Source: Azospirillum griseum
GTDB lineage: Bacteria; Pseudomonadota; Alphaproteobacteria; Azospirillales; Azospirillaceae
Direction: 5' to 3'
NCBI RefSeq assembly: GCF_003966125.1
Contig: NZ_RXMA01000011.1
Location: 100,921-164,920, forward strand
Length of the DNA: 64,000 nt
This document shows, one piece after another, positions 26,848 to 35,269 of this stretch (positions are counted from its first letter, which is position 1; each line of letters opens with the position of its first letter). Made by a program: the position numbers and the translations under genes. The notes under the pieces are model-generated. The model saw only the letters and a list, made by a program, of their open reading frames with translations, did not search any database and was not told where the DNA came from.

Positions 26848-27774
26848 TCAATAGCCGCGTCGGCGGTCCACCCGATTCGGCAGCGGCTGCCCGGCGCGGA
26901 ACGCGGTGACGGCGGTGGCCACCTGTTGGGCGCAGCGCGACGGGTGGGTGATGCCCGCGACGTGCGGGGTGATGCGCACCCCCGGATGACGCCAGAACGG
27001 ATGACCGGGCGGCAAGGGTTCCTCGACGAACACGTCCAGGCTGGCCCCGCGCAGACGACCCGAATCGAGCGCGGCCAGCAAATCCGCCTCCACCACATGC
27101 CCACCGCGCGCGGCGTTGACCACCACCGCCCCCGGCGGCAGCGCAGCGAACAGCGCGGCGTTCAACAGCCCGTGCGTGTCCGGGGTCAGCGGCAGCAGGC
27201 ACACCAGAATGTCGGTCTGCGGCAGCATGGCGGCCAGCCCCTCGGCCCCGGCGAAGCTTTCCACCCCGTCGATGGTCTTCGGGCTGCGGCTCCACCCGAC
27301 CACGCGGTAATCCAGGCTGCGCAGGCTGCGGGCGGAGGCGACGCCCAGTTCCCCCAACCCCAGAATGCCGACGGTGACGTCCCCGGCGGGCTTGTGGCCC
27401 AGCGGCTGCCAGCGCTCCGCCGCCTGAAGCGCGGCGTATTCCTCCATCTGGCGGTGCCAGCGCAGGACCTGGAGCACGACGTAGCCGGCCATATCCGCCG
27501 TCAAACCATCCGCCACCATGCGGACCAGCGGCACGTCGGGCAGCGTCGGATCCTGCAACAGCGGCTCCACCCCGGCTCCCAGCGACACGATCAGGCCCAG
27601 ATTGGGCAGGCTGGCCAGCATCCCGGCGGGCGGCTTCCACACCACCGCCACGGTGATGTCCGCCACGTCACCGCAATCGGGCCAGACGCGCATCTCCACC
27701 CCGGGCAGGCGTTGGGCGATCTCGCGGCGCCAATCCTCGGCGTTGTCGCTGGCGGAGCAGAACAGAAGCGTCAC
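26848..27774 (-). CDS. ghrA: Glyoxylate/hydroxypyruvate reductase A-like D-2-hydroxyacid dehydrogenase
   Basis: A 308-residue NAD(P)H-dependent reductase. The Rossmann motif GILGLGELGVASARSLRSL is central. The catalytic Arg is in NAARGGHVVEADLLAAL, the Glu follows in the DVFVEEPLPPGHPFW loop, and the His is in ITPHVAGIT. GTG at 27774 is taken as the start because AGGGGAA lies just upstream and it yields the VTLLFCSASDN opening of the GhrA group. Substrates of the group are glyoxylate and hydroxypyruvate; specificity here is inferred. Confidence 0.9.
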   Translation of the reverse strand: MTLLFCSASDNAEDWRREIAQRLPGVEMRVWPDCGDVADITVAVVWKPPAGMLASLPNLGLIVSLGAGVEPLLQDPTLPDVPLVRMVADGLTADMAGYVVLQVLRWHRQMEEYAALQAAERWQPLGHKPAGDVTVGILGLGELGVASARSLRSLDYRVVGWSRSPKTIDGVESFAGAEGLAAMLPQTDILVCLLPLTPDTHGLLNAALFAALPPGAVVVNAARGGHVVEADLLAALDSGRLRGASLDVFVEEPLPPGHPFWRHPGVRITPHVAGITHPSRCAQQVATAVTAFRAGQPLPNRVDRRRGY

Positions 27775-27871
27775 GGCGGTTCCCCTGGTAGAAAGGACAG
27801 GACGGCGCGGAGCATAGCGCCATTCCCCCAGCGGGGAGCCATTCCCGATCCGCGCATCTGAAAGGTCGTCC

Positions 27872-28555
27872 GTGCCGCGTCTGATTCTCTTGAACAAACC
27901 CTACGGCGTGTTGCCGCAATTCACCGACGACCAGGGCCGCCCAACGCTGGCCGGGTGCCTGCCGGTACGCGGGGTCTACGCCGCCGGGCGGCTGGACCGC
28001 GACAGCGAAGGGCTGCTGGCCCTGAGCGACGACGGCGCGCTGATCGCCCGCATCGCCGCGCCGAAAAACAAGATGCCGAAAACCTATTGGGTGCAGGTGG
28101 AAGGCGAGCCGACCGACGCGGCGCTGTACGCGCTGCGCGCGGGCGTGACGCTGAAGGACGGCCCCACCCTGCCCGCCCTGGTCGAACGGATCGACGAACC
28201 GGCCAATCTGTGGCCGCGCGACCCGCCGGTGCGTTTCCGCGCCGCCATCCCCACCGCGTGGCTGGCCCTGACCCTGCGCGAGGGGCGCAACCGGCAAGTG
28301 CGGCGGATGACGGCGGCGGTCGGTTTTCCCACGCTGCGGCTGATCCGCTGGTCGATTGGTGATTGGACGCTCGACGGGCTGGCCCCCGGCCAATGGCGCG
28401 AACTGACGGTCCCCGGCCCCGAACGCGCGCCCACCCCGGCGCGGTCCGCCACCAAAGCCAAACCAACGGGCAAGGCCAAAACCAAAGGCACGGCCAAGCC
28501 CACCAACAAAAAGCCCACCGCCCAAAAACCCGCCCCGCGCTCCCCACGCCGCTGA
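27872..28555 (+). CDS. rluE: 23S rRNA pseudouridine synthase, RluE/RsuA family
   Basis: A 227-residue protein from a GTG start with AAAGG in front. It begins [20 protein letters not shown]; the catalytic motif [13 protein letters not shown] contains the essential Asp, and [22 protein letters not shown] is the late RsuA-family block. It lacks an S4 domain, as RluE does. The last ~38 residues form a basic Lys/Ala/Pro/Thr tail ([20 protein letters not shown]) that could add RNA affinity. E. coli RluE modifies U2457 of 23S rRNA; the exact site here is inferred. Confidence 0.9.
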   Translation: MPRLILLNKPYGVLPQFTDDQGRPTLAGCLPVRGVYAAGRLDRDSEGLLALSDDGALIARIAAPKNKMPKTYWVQVEGEPTDAALYALRAGVTLKDGPTLPALVERIDEPANLWPRDPPVRFRAAIPTAWLALTLREGRNRQVRRMTAAVGFPTLRLIRWSIGDWTLDGLAPGQWRELTVPGPERAPTPARSATKAKPTGKAKTKGTAKPTNKKPTAQKPAPRSPRR

Positions 28556-28590
28556 CCGGCCCGGCCTGACAGCTTGGCAGCTTGGCGGCC

Positions 28591-29754
28591 TTACGGCTTG
28601 GCCGGGGCCACCGCCGGGGCGCGGGCGTTGGTTTCGTTGGCGGCGTCGCCCAGCAACCCGGCCTCTCGGTAATAGCGCTCCGCCCCCGGATGCAGCGGAA
28701 TCGCCACGTCGGTCGCCGCCTTGGCCGGGTCGAAGCTGCGCCCGCGCGGGTGCCCCTCGGCCAGCACGCGGCGGGTGTTCTCGTGCCACAGCGCCTTGAC
28801 CACGCCGTAAATGAGATCGGGGTCGCGGTCGGCCCGCACCAGCAGCTCCGCCCCCAGGCTCAGGGTCGGGGTCGGGGCGGTTCCGGGATAGGCGTCGCCC
28901 GGAATCTCGCTTTCCAGGTAAAAACGCAGGTTGCGGCGCAGCCGGGCCGCCGGTTCGCCGTCGATCGGCAGCAGCCGGATCGGCACCCGCGTGGCGACGT
29001 CGCTGACCGCCGCCACAGGATAGCCGCCGACCATGAAAAACCCGTCCAACTCGCCCTTGGCCAGCCGGTCGGCGGCGGTGGCGGGCTTCAGATACTGGGG
29101 CGTGATCGTGCTTTCCGACAGGCCATAGGCGTCCAGGATCAGGCGCGCTTCGACCAGCGTGCCCGACCCCTCCTCGCCCAACGACAGGCTGCGGCCCTTC
29201 AGATCGGCGATCCGGTCGATGAAGCCGTCGGAGCGGACCACCACCTGAATCGCTTCGGCGTACAGCATGCCCAGCGAGCGCAACCCCTCGAACGGCGGCT
29301 TTCCGGTGAAACTGCCGGTCCCGCTGTAGGCCCAAAAGGCGGTGTCGGCCTGGGCAAACCCGGCCTCGACCGCGCCCGACCGCAGCAGTTCGATGTTCTC
29401 GACCGATCCGTTGGTCGCCTGCGCCACCATGATCAGGCCGGGAATGCCGCAACTGCCGCCCCGGTCGCAGGGCCGCGACCCCGGCGGGTTGGAAATGGCG
29501 TTGGCGATCAAACCACCGATTGGGAAATAGGTGCCGGAGGTGGTCCCGGTGCCGATGCGGAAATAGCGCAAATCCTGCGCCAGCCCGGTCGAAAAACCAC
29601 CGGCCTGCGCGGCCAGCGCCAAGCCCGCCGCCCCGGCCAAAAGACCGCGCCGCGTTGGCCCGCTGGCCCCGGCGGCGGGGATCCGGGACGGGGTGGGAAG
29701 GTCAGACGCCGAAGCGGCGTTGCGTCCTGCGCGTGGCACCGGGGACATTCCCAT
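28591..29754 (-). CDS. TAXI family TRAP transporter solute-binding protein
   Basis: A 387-residue exported protein. The N-terminus has a twin-arginine-like TRRGLLAGAAGLALAAQAGG signal. The mature part starts YFRIGTGTTSGTYFPIGGLI, the TAXI-family hallmark, followed by GLIMVAQATNGSVENIELL and AGFAQADTAFWAY. The family binds small carboxylates or amino acids for a TRAP permease. No DctQ/DctM-type permease gene is adjacent, so it is either an orphan binding protein or uses a distant partner. The start at 29754 is one of two close ATGs. Confidence 0.9.
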   Translation of the reverse strand: MGMSPVPRAGRNAASASDLPTPSRIPAAGASGPTRRGLLAGAAGLALAAQAGGFSTGLAQDLRYFRIGTGTTSGTYFPIGGLIANAISNPPGSRPCDRGGSCGIPGLIMVAQATNGSVENIELLRSGAVEAGFAQADTAFWAYSGTGSFTGKPPFEGLRSLGMLYAEAIQVVVRSDGFIDRIADLKGRSLSLGEEGSGTLVEARLILDAYGLSESTITPQYLKPATAADRLAKGELDGFFMVGGYPVAAVSDVATRVPIRLLPIDGEPAARLRRNLRFYLESEIPGDAYPGTAPTPTLSLGAELLVRADRDPDLIYGVVKALWHENTRRVLAEGHPRGRSFDPAKAATDVAIPLHPGAERYYREAGLLGDAANETNARAPAVAPAKP

Positions 29755-29827
29755 TCGCTGGAGGGGCGGAAATCGCAAGTTCCCTACAAGATCCCCGCAT
29801 CGCCGCCCCATTTCAAGCCGCGAACGG

Positions 29828-30322
29828 TTAAATTATTCCAATCAGATCCAGAACGCCCGCGACCGACACCGCACCGCCACAGAGCCGCACCGCGCGCGGC
29901 GATTCCGCCTGCGCCACCAGTTGCGACAACCCCACCCCGGCGCACCCCACCAGCAGCAACCCACAGGCGAACCCGGCCCAGAACAGGATGGTTCCCTGAT
30001 GGGCGTGGCCATGAAACACCGCCGCGACGGCGGCGACGATCACCACACACCACACCGGCACCCGCACCGCCAGCGCCACCAGCGCGCCCACGACGATCAG
30101 GGCGACCGCTAGGCCCGGCGCGGCGTAGGGCAGGCGCAACCCGACCTGCGCGGCGATGCCCGCCAGGATCGCGGCGGTCACGGCGGCGGTCAGGGCCTGC
30201 CAGACGGCGGTTCCCCCCACCTGCCCGGCCCACAACCCGATGCCAAGAAAACCCAACAGGTGCTGAAGGACCCACACGGGTTCGATCAACCCCGACCCGA
30301 AGGCCCCCGTCAGCGTCGTCAT
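29828..30322 (-). CDS. HupE/UreJ-like membrane protein
   Basis: A 164-residue, very hydrophobic protein with about five or six membrane segments. An N-terminal GLIEPVWVLQHLLGFLGIGLWAGQ region (read in parts) and the histidine motif HGHAHQG resemble HupE/UreJ proteins, which are linked to nickel or cobalt uptake. The canonical His near the N-terminus is partly altered (IEPVW instead of HP-x-x-G-x-DH). No hydrogenase or urease gene is nearby. It is upstream of the TAXI gene on the same strand (73-nt gap). Confidence 0.75.
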   Translation of the reverse strand: MTTLTGAFGSGLIEPVWVLQHLLGFLGIGLWAGQVGGTAVWQALTAAVTAAILAGIAAQVGLRLPYAAPGLAVALIVVGALVALAVRVPVWCVVIVAAVAAVFHGHAHQGTILFWAGFACGLLLVGCAGVGLSQLVAQAESPRAVRLCGGAVSVAGVLDLIGII

Positions 30323-30405
30323 GCCCCCATCCCCCGGTTTCGCCCTGTCCCCGGCGCGGTATGCGGGGCATCGCGGCCCGGGTCAAGTGACGCGTGGCCT
30401 CACCC

Positions 30406-30651
30406 GGGGCAATCGCTTGAAGCATCGTGCACACGACCGGAACAAGCGTTGCCACGGATTTCACGGATTTTTCTCACGGATTTCACGGAACGCGCCTCAG
30501 AGCCATCCTGTTTGCGAGCTTGCGACACACCTCGCGACAGGATGAGTGAAGCGATTTGAGGAAAAAATCCGCTAAATCCGTCCTTTTGTCCGTAAAATCC
30601 GTGTCCATTCTTGCTTGCGTGATGATGATCCCTCGTTCAAGCGATTGCCCT
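30406..30651 (-). mobile_element. MITE-like element, copy B (246 bp, inverted relative to copy A)
   Basis: The terminal inverted repeats are GGGGCAATCGCTTGAA (30406-30421) and, reverse-complemented, AGGGCAATCGCTTGAA (30636-30651). A perfect 12-bp direct repeat, GTGGCCTCACCC, flanks it at 30394-30405 and 30652-30663. Read on the reverse strand it aligns along its length with copy A, including the subterminal GCAAGCAAGAATGGACACGG stretch, the GCAAGCAGGATGGCTCTGAG-like centre and the CACGGATTTCACGGA inner repeats. No transposase or other coding sequence is present. It lies in the 605-bp gap between the HupE-like gene and a lipoprotein gene. Confidence 0.87.
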
Positions 30652-30663
30652 GTGGCCTCACCC

Positions 30664-30927
30664 GGCCCGGCTGATCCGGCCAATCCATCGGTTTTCCGCG
30701 TGCGGTTGCCCGCTCCATCGCGGCGGGATAGGATTTTGCGCCTGTTTTTCAACGACGCCGCCATGCCTGCCAACCACGCAATCCCTGCACCACCCGCCCG
30801 CTGCCACCGCCGTCCGGCGGCGGATGGGCGCGCGGCCCCATCAATGGAACAGTGGAACAGGGGGCGGAAAGCTGTTGCACGGTGTTTCAAACGTTCCATT
30901 CACCACCGCGAACCACCCGGTTGGCGG
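30664..30927. other. Non-coding remainder of the gap after copy B
   Basis: No credible gene in either strand. The only structure noticed is an 8-bp inverted repeat, AATGGAAC (30843-30850) and GTTCCATT (30893-30900), with an extra direct copy TGGAACA at 30852-30858. It lies just after the stop of the lipoprotein gene on the reverse strand. Confidence 0.4.
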
Positions 30928-31455
30928 TCAGCGTGCCAGCGGATCGCCCAGTTGGCGCAACTCCAACTCGCGCCTCATCAGGTCGCGCTGTTGCAACGGG
31001 TCCAGACGGCCCAGCGCGTCGTCGGCGCGCATCCGGTCGGCTTCCGGGCGCAACAGGTCGCGCTTGAACGCGTCGGTGGCGCTCTGGGTCGACGGGGGCA
31101 GCGGCAAAGGCACGGGACGCGGCGGGGCGGGGGACACCGCCGGATCGGGGAGTGGGCTGGAGGATCCGGCGCGGGGCCGACGGGTGGGGGGCTGGGTCTC
31201 GGCGATGCGCGGGGGGATGGCACCGCGCTCCACCGACTCACCGGGCACGTCGATCCGGGTCTGTCGGGTTTCCAGTTCGATGGACCGGAAACTGGGCTTC
31301 AGGCCGACCCGTTCCACGCCAGGCGATGTCACACCCGGCTGCGTTGCACGGGGCGTTTCCAAACGGGGCGTATCCGCCCCGGCGCAGGCCGTCAGCGTGG
31401 CAACGGCAAGGCCAAGCAGCGCCAGACGGCGCAAGGGGCGGGGGATGTGTGTCAT
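30928..31455 (-). CDS. Hypothetical lipoprotein
   Basis: A 175-residue protein with a lipoprotein signal peptide: basic start (MTHIPRPLRRLALLG) and lipobox LTAC, so Cys24 is probably lipidated. The mature part is Pro/Arg/Thr-rich and mostly disordered up to ~125, and ends with a charged helix (ATDAFKRDLLRPEADRM, then QQRDLMRRELELRQLG). I do not recognise the family. It is likely anchored in the outer or inner membrane facing the periplasm. It is followed on the same strand by a MITE-like element. Confidence 0.72.
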   Translation of the reverse strand: MTHIPRPLRRLALLGLAVATLTACAGADTPRLETPRATQPGVTSPGVERVGLKPSFRSIELETRQTRIDVPGESVERGAIPPRIAETQPPTRRPRAGSSSPLPDPAVSPAPPRPVPLPLPPSTQSATDAFKRDLLRPEADRMRADDALGRLDPLQQRDLMRRELELRQLGDPLAR

Positions 31456-31521
31456 ACCAACGATATGGTCCGCCCCCCGACCGCAAACAAGGCGTTTCCG
31501 CCATCGCCCGCCCCGCCGCCC

Positions 31522-32259
31522 TCAGAACAGGTGCTGGCCGCCGGTGATGAACATTTCGGTTCCGGTGACGTAACCGGCGTCCGGTCCGCACAGGTAATGG
31601 ATCACCGCCGCGACGTCCGCCGGGGTTCCCATGCGCTTCAACGGAATGCGCGGGATGAGCACGTCGTATTCCGGCCCGGTCATCGCCGTTTCGATTTCGC
31701 CCGGAGCCACCGCGTTGACGCGGACGTTGATTTCGGCGAACTCAACCGCCATCTCGCGGGTCAGGCCCGACAGCGCCGCCTTGGAGGTCGAATAGGCCGA
31801 CCCGGCGAAGGGGTGGACGCCGTGCCCGGCGATGGAGGTCACGTTGACGATGGCCCCCTTGCCGCGCGACAGCGGGGCGGCGAAGCCGCGCGCCAGCACC
31901 AGCGGGGCGAAGAAATTCAGCTCGAACACCTGATGCCATCCTTCGATGGACCCGTTCAGGCAGCCCAGCCGTTCCTTGATCGGCGTCTTGGGCGAAATGC
32001 CCGCGTTGTTGACCAGCGCGTGCAGCGGCCCGCCGTCCAGCACCCGATTCGCCTCTTCGATGAAGGCGGCGCGGCTGGCCGGGTTGGCCAGATCGGTCGG
32101 GATGTGGTGGGTCCAGTTGGGATCCCGGCGGCAATGGGCGGGGATGTCCTCGCGCGCGCAGGAGATCACGCGCCAGCCCTCGGCGCTGAAGCGCGCGACG
32201 GTGGCGTGTCCGATGCCCCGGCTGGCGCCGGTCAGGATGACGGTTTTGCGGTGTGGCAT
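31522..32259 (-). CDS. SDR family oxidoreductase (3-oxoacyl-reductase-like)
   Basis: A 245-residue classical SDR. The cofactor motif TGASRGIG (10-17), LVNNAGIS (~83-90), the catalytic Ser of NVTSIAGHG, and the catalytic YSTSK (Tyr-x-x-x-Lys) are all present, with the C-terminal YVTGTEMFITGGQ. The Arg after TGAS suggests NADP(H). The substrate is unknown; FabG-like reductases are the nearest general class. It is divergent from the ChaN-PDZ gene, with 151 bp between. Confidence 0.92.
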   Translation of the reverse strand: MPHRKTVILTGASRGIGHATVARFSAEGWRVISCAREDIPAHCRRDPNWTHHIPTDLANPASRAAFIEEANRVLDGGPLHALVNNAGISPKTPIKERLGCLNGSIEGWHQVFELNFFAPLVLARGFAAPLSRGKGAIVNVTSIAGHGVHPFAGSAYSTSKAALSGLTREMAVEFAEINVRVNAVAPGEIETAMTGPEYDVLIPRIPLKRMGTPADVAAVIHYLCGPDAGYVTGTEMFITGGQHLF

Positions 32260-32410
32260 GCCCCCATGCTACCCCGCTTTGCCGCCGGGGGAAAGCGCTG
32301 AGAATGATTCGCGATTGGAAAGACCGCTCCCCGCTGTTGACGCCGCCGCCCGGCGGCCCAACCTTCAGCGCCACCCCCTTCCACCCCCTGCCCCGCCGGA
32401 GCCGCCGCCC

Positions 32411-33682
32411 GTGCCCCGCCCATCCGCCCCGTTCACGCTGGCCCTCCTCGGCGCGGCCCTCCTGTGCGCCTCCCCTGCGCGGGCGCAGGACACGCCCGCC
32501 GTCACCGTCCTGCCGACCCCACCGGCCTGCGTCGCCCCGGGCGTCTGGGCCGATGGCGAGGGCAAGCGGCTGACCATCGCCACGCCGCTGCGGCGAATCG
32601 CCGAGTTTCCCGTCATCCTGTTGGGCGAGCAGCACGACAAGCCCGACCACCACCGTTGGCAGCTTCACACCCTGGCCGGACTGCACGCCCACAACCCCGA
32701 CCTTGCCATCGGGCTGGAGATGCTGCCGCGCCGGGCGCAACCGGCGCTGGACCGCTGGTCCGCCGGGGAATTGGACGAGGCGGCGTTCCTGGCCGCCAGC
32801 GAATGGGCCACGGTCTGGGGCTTCGACCCGGAGATGTATCTGCCGATCCTGCGCTTTGCCCGGATGAACCGGCTGCCGCTGGTGGCGCTGAACGTCGACC
32901 GCAGCCTGATCGCCCGCACCGCCCGCGACGGCTGGGCCGCCATTCCCGCCGACGCGCGCGAGGGCGTCGGCCAACCCGCCCCGCCCAGCGACGCCTACCG
33001 CACCCGTCTGGCCGAGGCGTTGGCCGCCCACCCCGACCGGGACGGCGACAAGACCCCGGCGGACACCCAGGCGGACACCACGAGCGGCAACACCCCCGCC
33101 GCCCAACGCTTCATCGAGGCGCAAAGCGTCTGGGACCGCGCGATGGCCGAGCGGATCGCCGACACCCGCCGCCGCACCGGGCGCAGCGTGGTGGCGATTC
33201 TGGGAGAGGGGCACATCACCCACCGCCACGGCGTGCCGCACCAGTTGGCCGATCTGGGCGTCAGCGAGTCGGCGGTGCTGCTGCCCTGGGACGCCGACCG
33301 GGCGTGCGCCGATCTGGATGGCCGCATCGCCGACACCGTGTTCGGCCTGGACACACCCGCCGACAGCACACCCGTCTCCAGCCCGCCCCCGCCGCGCCCG
33401 CGCCTGGGCGTGCAGATCGCCCCAACCGCCGACGGCTTGCGGGTTGAACAGGTGGCAACGGGCAGCGTCGCGGCGGCGAGCGGGCTGGAGGCGGGCGATG
33501 TCCTGCTGACCGCCGCCGGTCGCCCGCTGCGCCAGCCCGCCGACCTCACCGCGCTGGTGCAACGGCAAACGCCCGGCACCTGGCTGCCGCTGACCATCCG
33601 GCGCGGCGACGCCACGCTGGAACGGCTGGCGAAATTCCCGCCCGATCCGGCGGCGGAATCACCCCCACCCGCCGCACCGTGA
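32411..33682 (+). CDS. ChaN family (haem-binding-like) protein with C-terminal PDZ domain
   Basis: A 423-residue exported protein from a GTG start giving a signal peptide (FTLALLGAALLCASPARAQ). Residues ~45-295 are a ChaN/Tiki-type domain, with the motif ILLGEQHDKPDHHRWQLH near the start and AILGEGHITHRHGVPHQL near the end. A Pro-rich linker follows, then a PDZ domain (~335-410) with LGVQIAP, VATGSVAAASGLEAGDVLL and LPLTIRRGDATL. E. coli-type ChaN proteins are haem-binding lipoproteins; here there is no lipobox. The PDZ may link it to a periplasmic protease or partner, which is inference. Confidence 0.86.
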   Translation: MPRPSAPFTLALLGAALLCASPARAQDTPAVTVLPTPPACVAPGVWADGEGKRLTIATPLRRIAEFPVILLGEQHDKPDHHRWQLHTLAGLHAHNPDLAIGLEMLPRRAQPALDRWSAGELDEAAFLAASEWATVWGFDPEMYLPILRFARMNRLPLVALNVDRSLIARTARDGWAAIPADAREGVGQPAPPSDAYRTRLAEALAAHPDRDGDKTPADTQADTTSGNTPAAQRFIEAQSVWDRAMAERIADTRRRTGRSVVAILGEGHITHRHGVPHQLADLGVSESAVLLPWDADRACADLDGRIADTVFGLDTPADSTPVSSPPPPRPRLGVQIAPTADGLRVEQVATGSVAAASGLEAGDVLLTAAGRPLRQPADLTALVQRQTPGTWLPLTIRRGDATLERLAKFPPDPAAESPPPAAP

Positions 33683-33789
33683 TGGCCCGATGATGGGATG
33701 AGCCGAAATGGTCCGCGCCGGTTCCAATTCCCGGTTTGTTCCTGTAGCGTGACCGCGCGGGACAACGGGTTGGGCGCGGCGGAGCGGTG

Positions 33790-35247
33790 ATGCAGTCCTT
33801 TGCGGTGGATGTGTGGTCGGTGGTGGTCGGGCTGATCGCTGGGATTGGCCTGGGCGGCGGAGTCGTCTGGGCGCTGGTCGGCGCGGCGGCCGCGCGGGCG
33901 CAGGCCGACGCCGCCGCGCTGCACGCCGATCTGTCGGCCCGCCTGGATCTGGCCGAACGCACCGAGGATGACCTGCGCGAGGAGGTGGAGGCGCGCGACC
34001 ACCAGATCGCCCGCCTGTCCGGCGACCTGTCCGCCGCTCGGGAGCAACACGCGCGCCTGACCGCCCGCATGGACGCCGAACGCGCCGCCGCCGAGGACAA
34101 GCTCGCCCTGCTGGAACGGGCGCAAGCCGCCCTGTCCGACAGTTTCAAGGCGCTGTCGGCGGAGGCGTTGCAGCGCAACAACCGCAGTTTTCTCGACCTC
34201 GCCCGCGAAACGCTGGCCGGATTTCAGGAGCAGGCGCGCGGCGACCTCGACCAGCGCCAGACCGCCATCGCCGCCATCGTCGATCCGGTGCGCCAGTCGC
34301 TCGCCAGCATGGACCAGCACATCCGGGAGCTGGAGGCCAGCCGCGCCGGGGCCTATGAGGGGTTGCGGCAGCAGGTGGCCTCGCTGGTCGAAACGCAGGC
34401 GCATCTGCGCTCGGAAACCGGCAATCTGGTGCGGGCCTTGCGCAGCCCGGTGACGCGCGGGCGCTGGGGCGAAATCCAGTTGCGCCGGGTCTGCGAAATG
34501 GCCGGGATGCTCGATCATTGCGACTTTCAGGAACAGGCGTCGGTGGACGCGGCGGGCGGTCGCCTGCGCCCCGACCTGACCGTGACCCTGCCCGGCGGCA
34601 AGACCATCGTCGTGGACGCTAAAACCCCGCTGGAAGGCTATCTCGACGCCATCCAGGCGGAGGACGAGGCCGGGCGGCGCGACGGGCTGGCCCGCCACGT
34701 CCGCCATGTCCGCGAACACATGAAGCAGCTTGGGACCAAGGCCTATTGGGACCAGTTCGCCGACAGCCCGGAATTCGTCGTGCTGTTCCTGCCCGGCGAG
34801 AATTTCTTTTCCGCCGCGCTGGAGCAGGACCCGGCCCTGATCGAAGCCGGAATCGACCACCGGGTCATCCTGGCCACCCCCACCACGCTGATCGCGCTGC
34901 TGCGCGCCGTCGCCTATGGCTGGCGGCAGGAGCGGTTGGCCGACAACGCCCGCGCCATCAGCGCGCTGGGGGCCGAACTCTACAAACGTCTGTCCGATCT
35001 GGGCGGGCATATGGACCGGCTGGGGGCGCAGCTCGACAAGGCGGTCGGCAGCTACAACGGGGCGGTCGGCACCCTGGAATCCCGCGTCCTGGTCAGCGCC
35101 CGCCGCTTCCGCGATCTGGGGGCCGCCCCCGACGGCAGCGACCTGCCCCTGCTGGAGCCGCTCGACCACAGCCCGCGCCGGTTGCAGGCGACCGAACTGC
35201 GCGGGGTGGCCCTGCCCGAAGCGGCGGAATCAGCGGTCGGTGGCTGA
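33790..35247 (+). CDS. rmuC: DNA recombination protein RmuC
   Basis: A 485-residue protein with one N-terminal membrane segment (~8-30), a long Ala/Arg/Glu-rich coiled coil (~35-190) and the RmuC nuclease-like domain. The latter shows GRWGEIQLRRVCEMAGMLDH, the catalytic-type VVDAKTPLEGYLDA and FLPGENFFSAALE. RmuC limits inversions at short repeats in E. coli. The ATG at 33790 is preferred to GTG at 33787 because of Shine-Dalgarno spacing. It is convergent with the GlxA-type gene (22-nt gap). Confidence 0.95.
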   Translation: MQSFAVDVWSVVVGLIAGIGLGGGVVWALVGAAAARAQADAAALHADLSARLDLAERTEDDLREEVEARDHQIARLSGDLSAAREQHARLTARMDAERAAAEDKLALLERAQAALSDSFKALSAEALQRNNRSFLDLARETLAGFQEQARGDLDQRQTAIAAIVDPVRQSLASMDQHIRELEASRAGAYEGLRQQVASLVETQAHLRSETGNLVRALRSPVTRGRWGEIQLRRVCEMAGMLDHCDFQEQASVDAAGGRLRPDLTVTLPGGKTIVVDAKTPLEGYLDAIQAEDEAGRRDGLARHVRHVREHMKQLGTKAYWDQFADSPEFVVLFLPGENFFSAALEQDPALIEAGIDHRVILATPTTLIALLRAVAYGWRQERLADNARAISALGAELYKRLSDLGGHMDRLGAQLDKAVGSYNGAVGTLESRVLVSARRFRDLGAAPDGSDLPLLEPLDHSPRRLQATELRGVALPEAAESAVGG

Positions 35248-35269
35248 TCCGGCACGCCCTCGATCTGGT

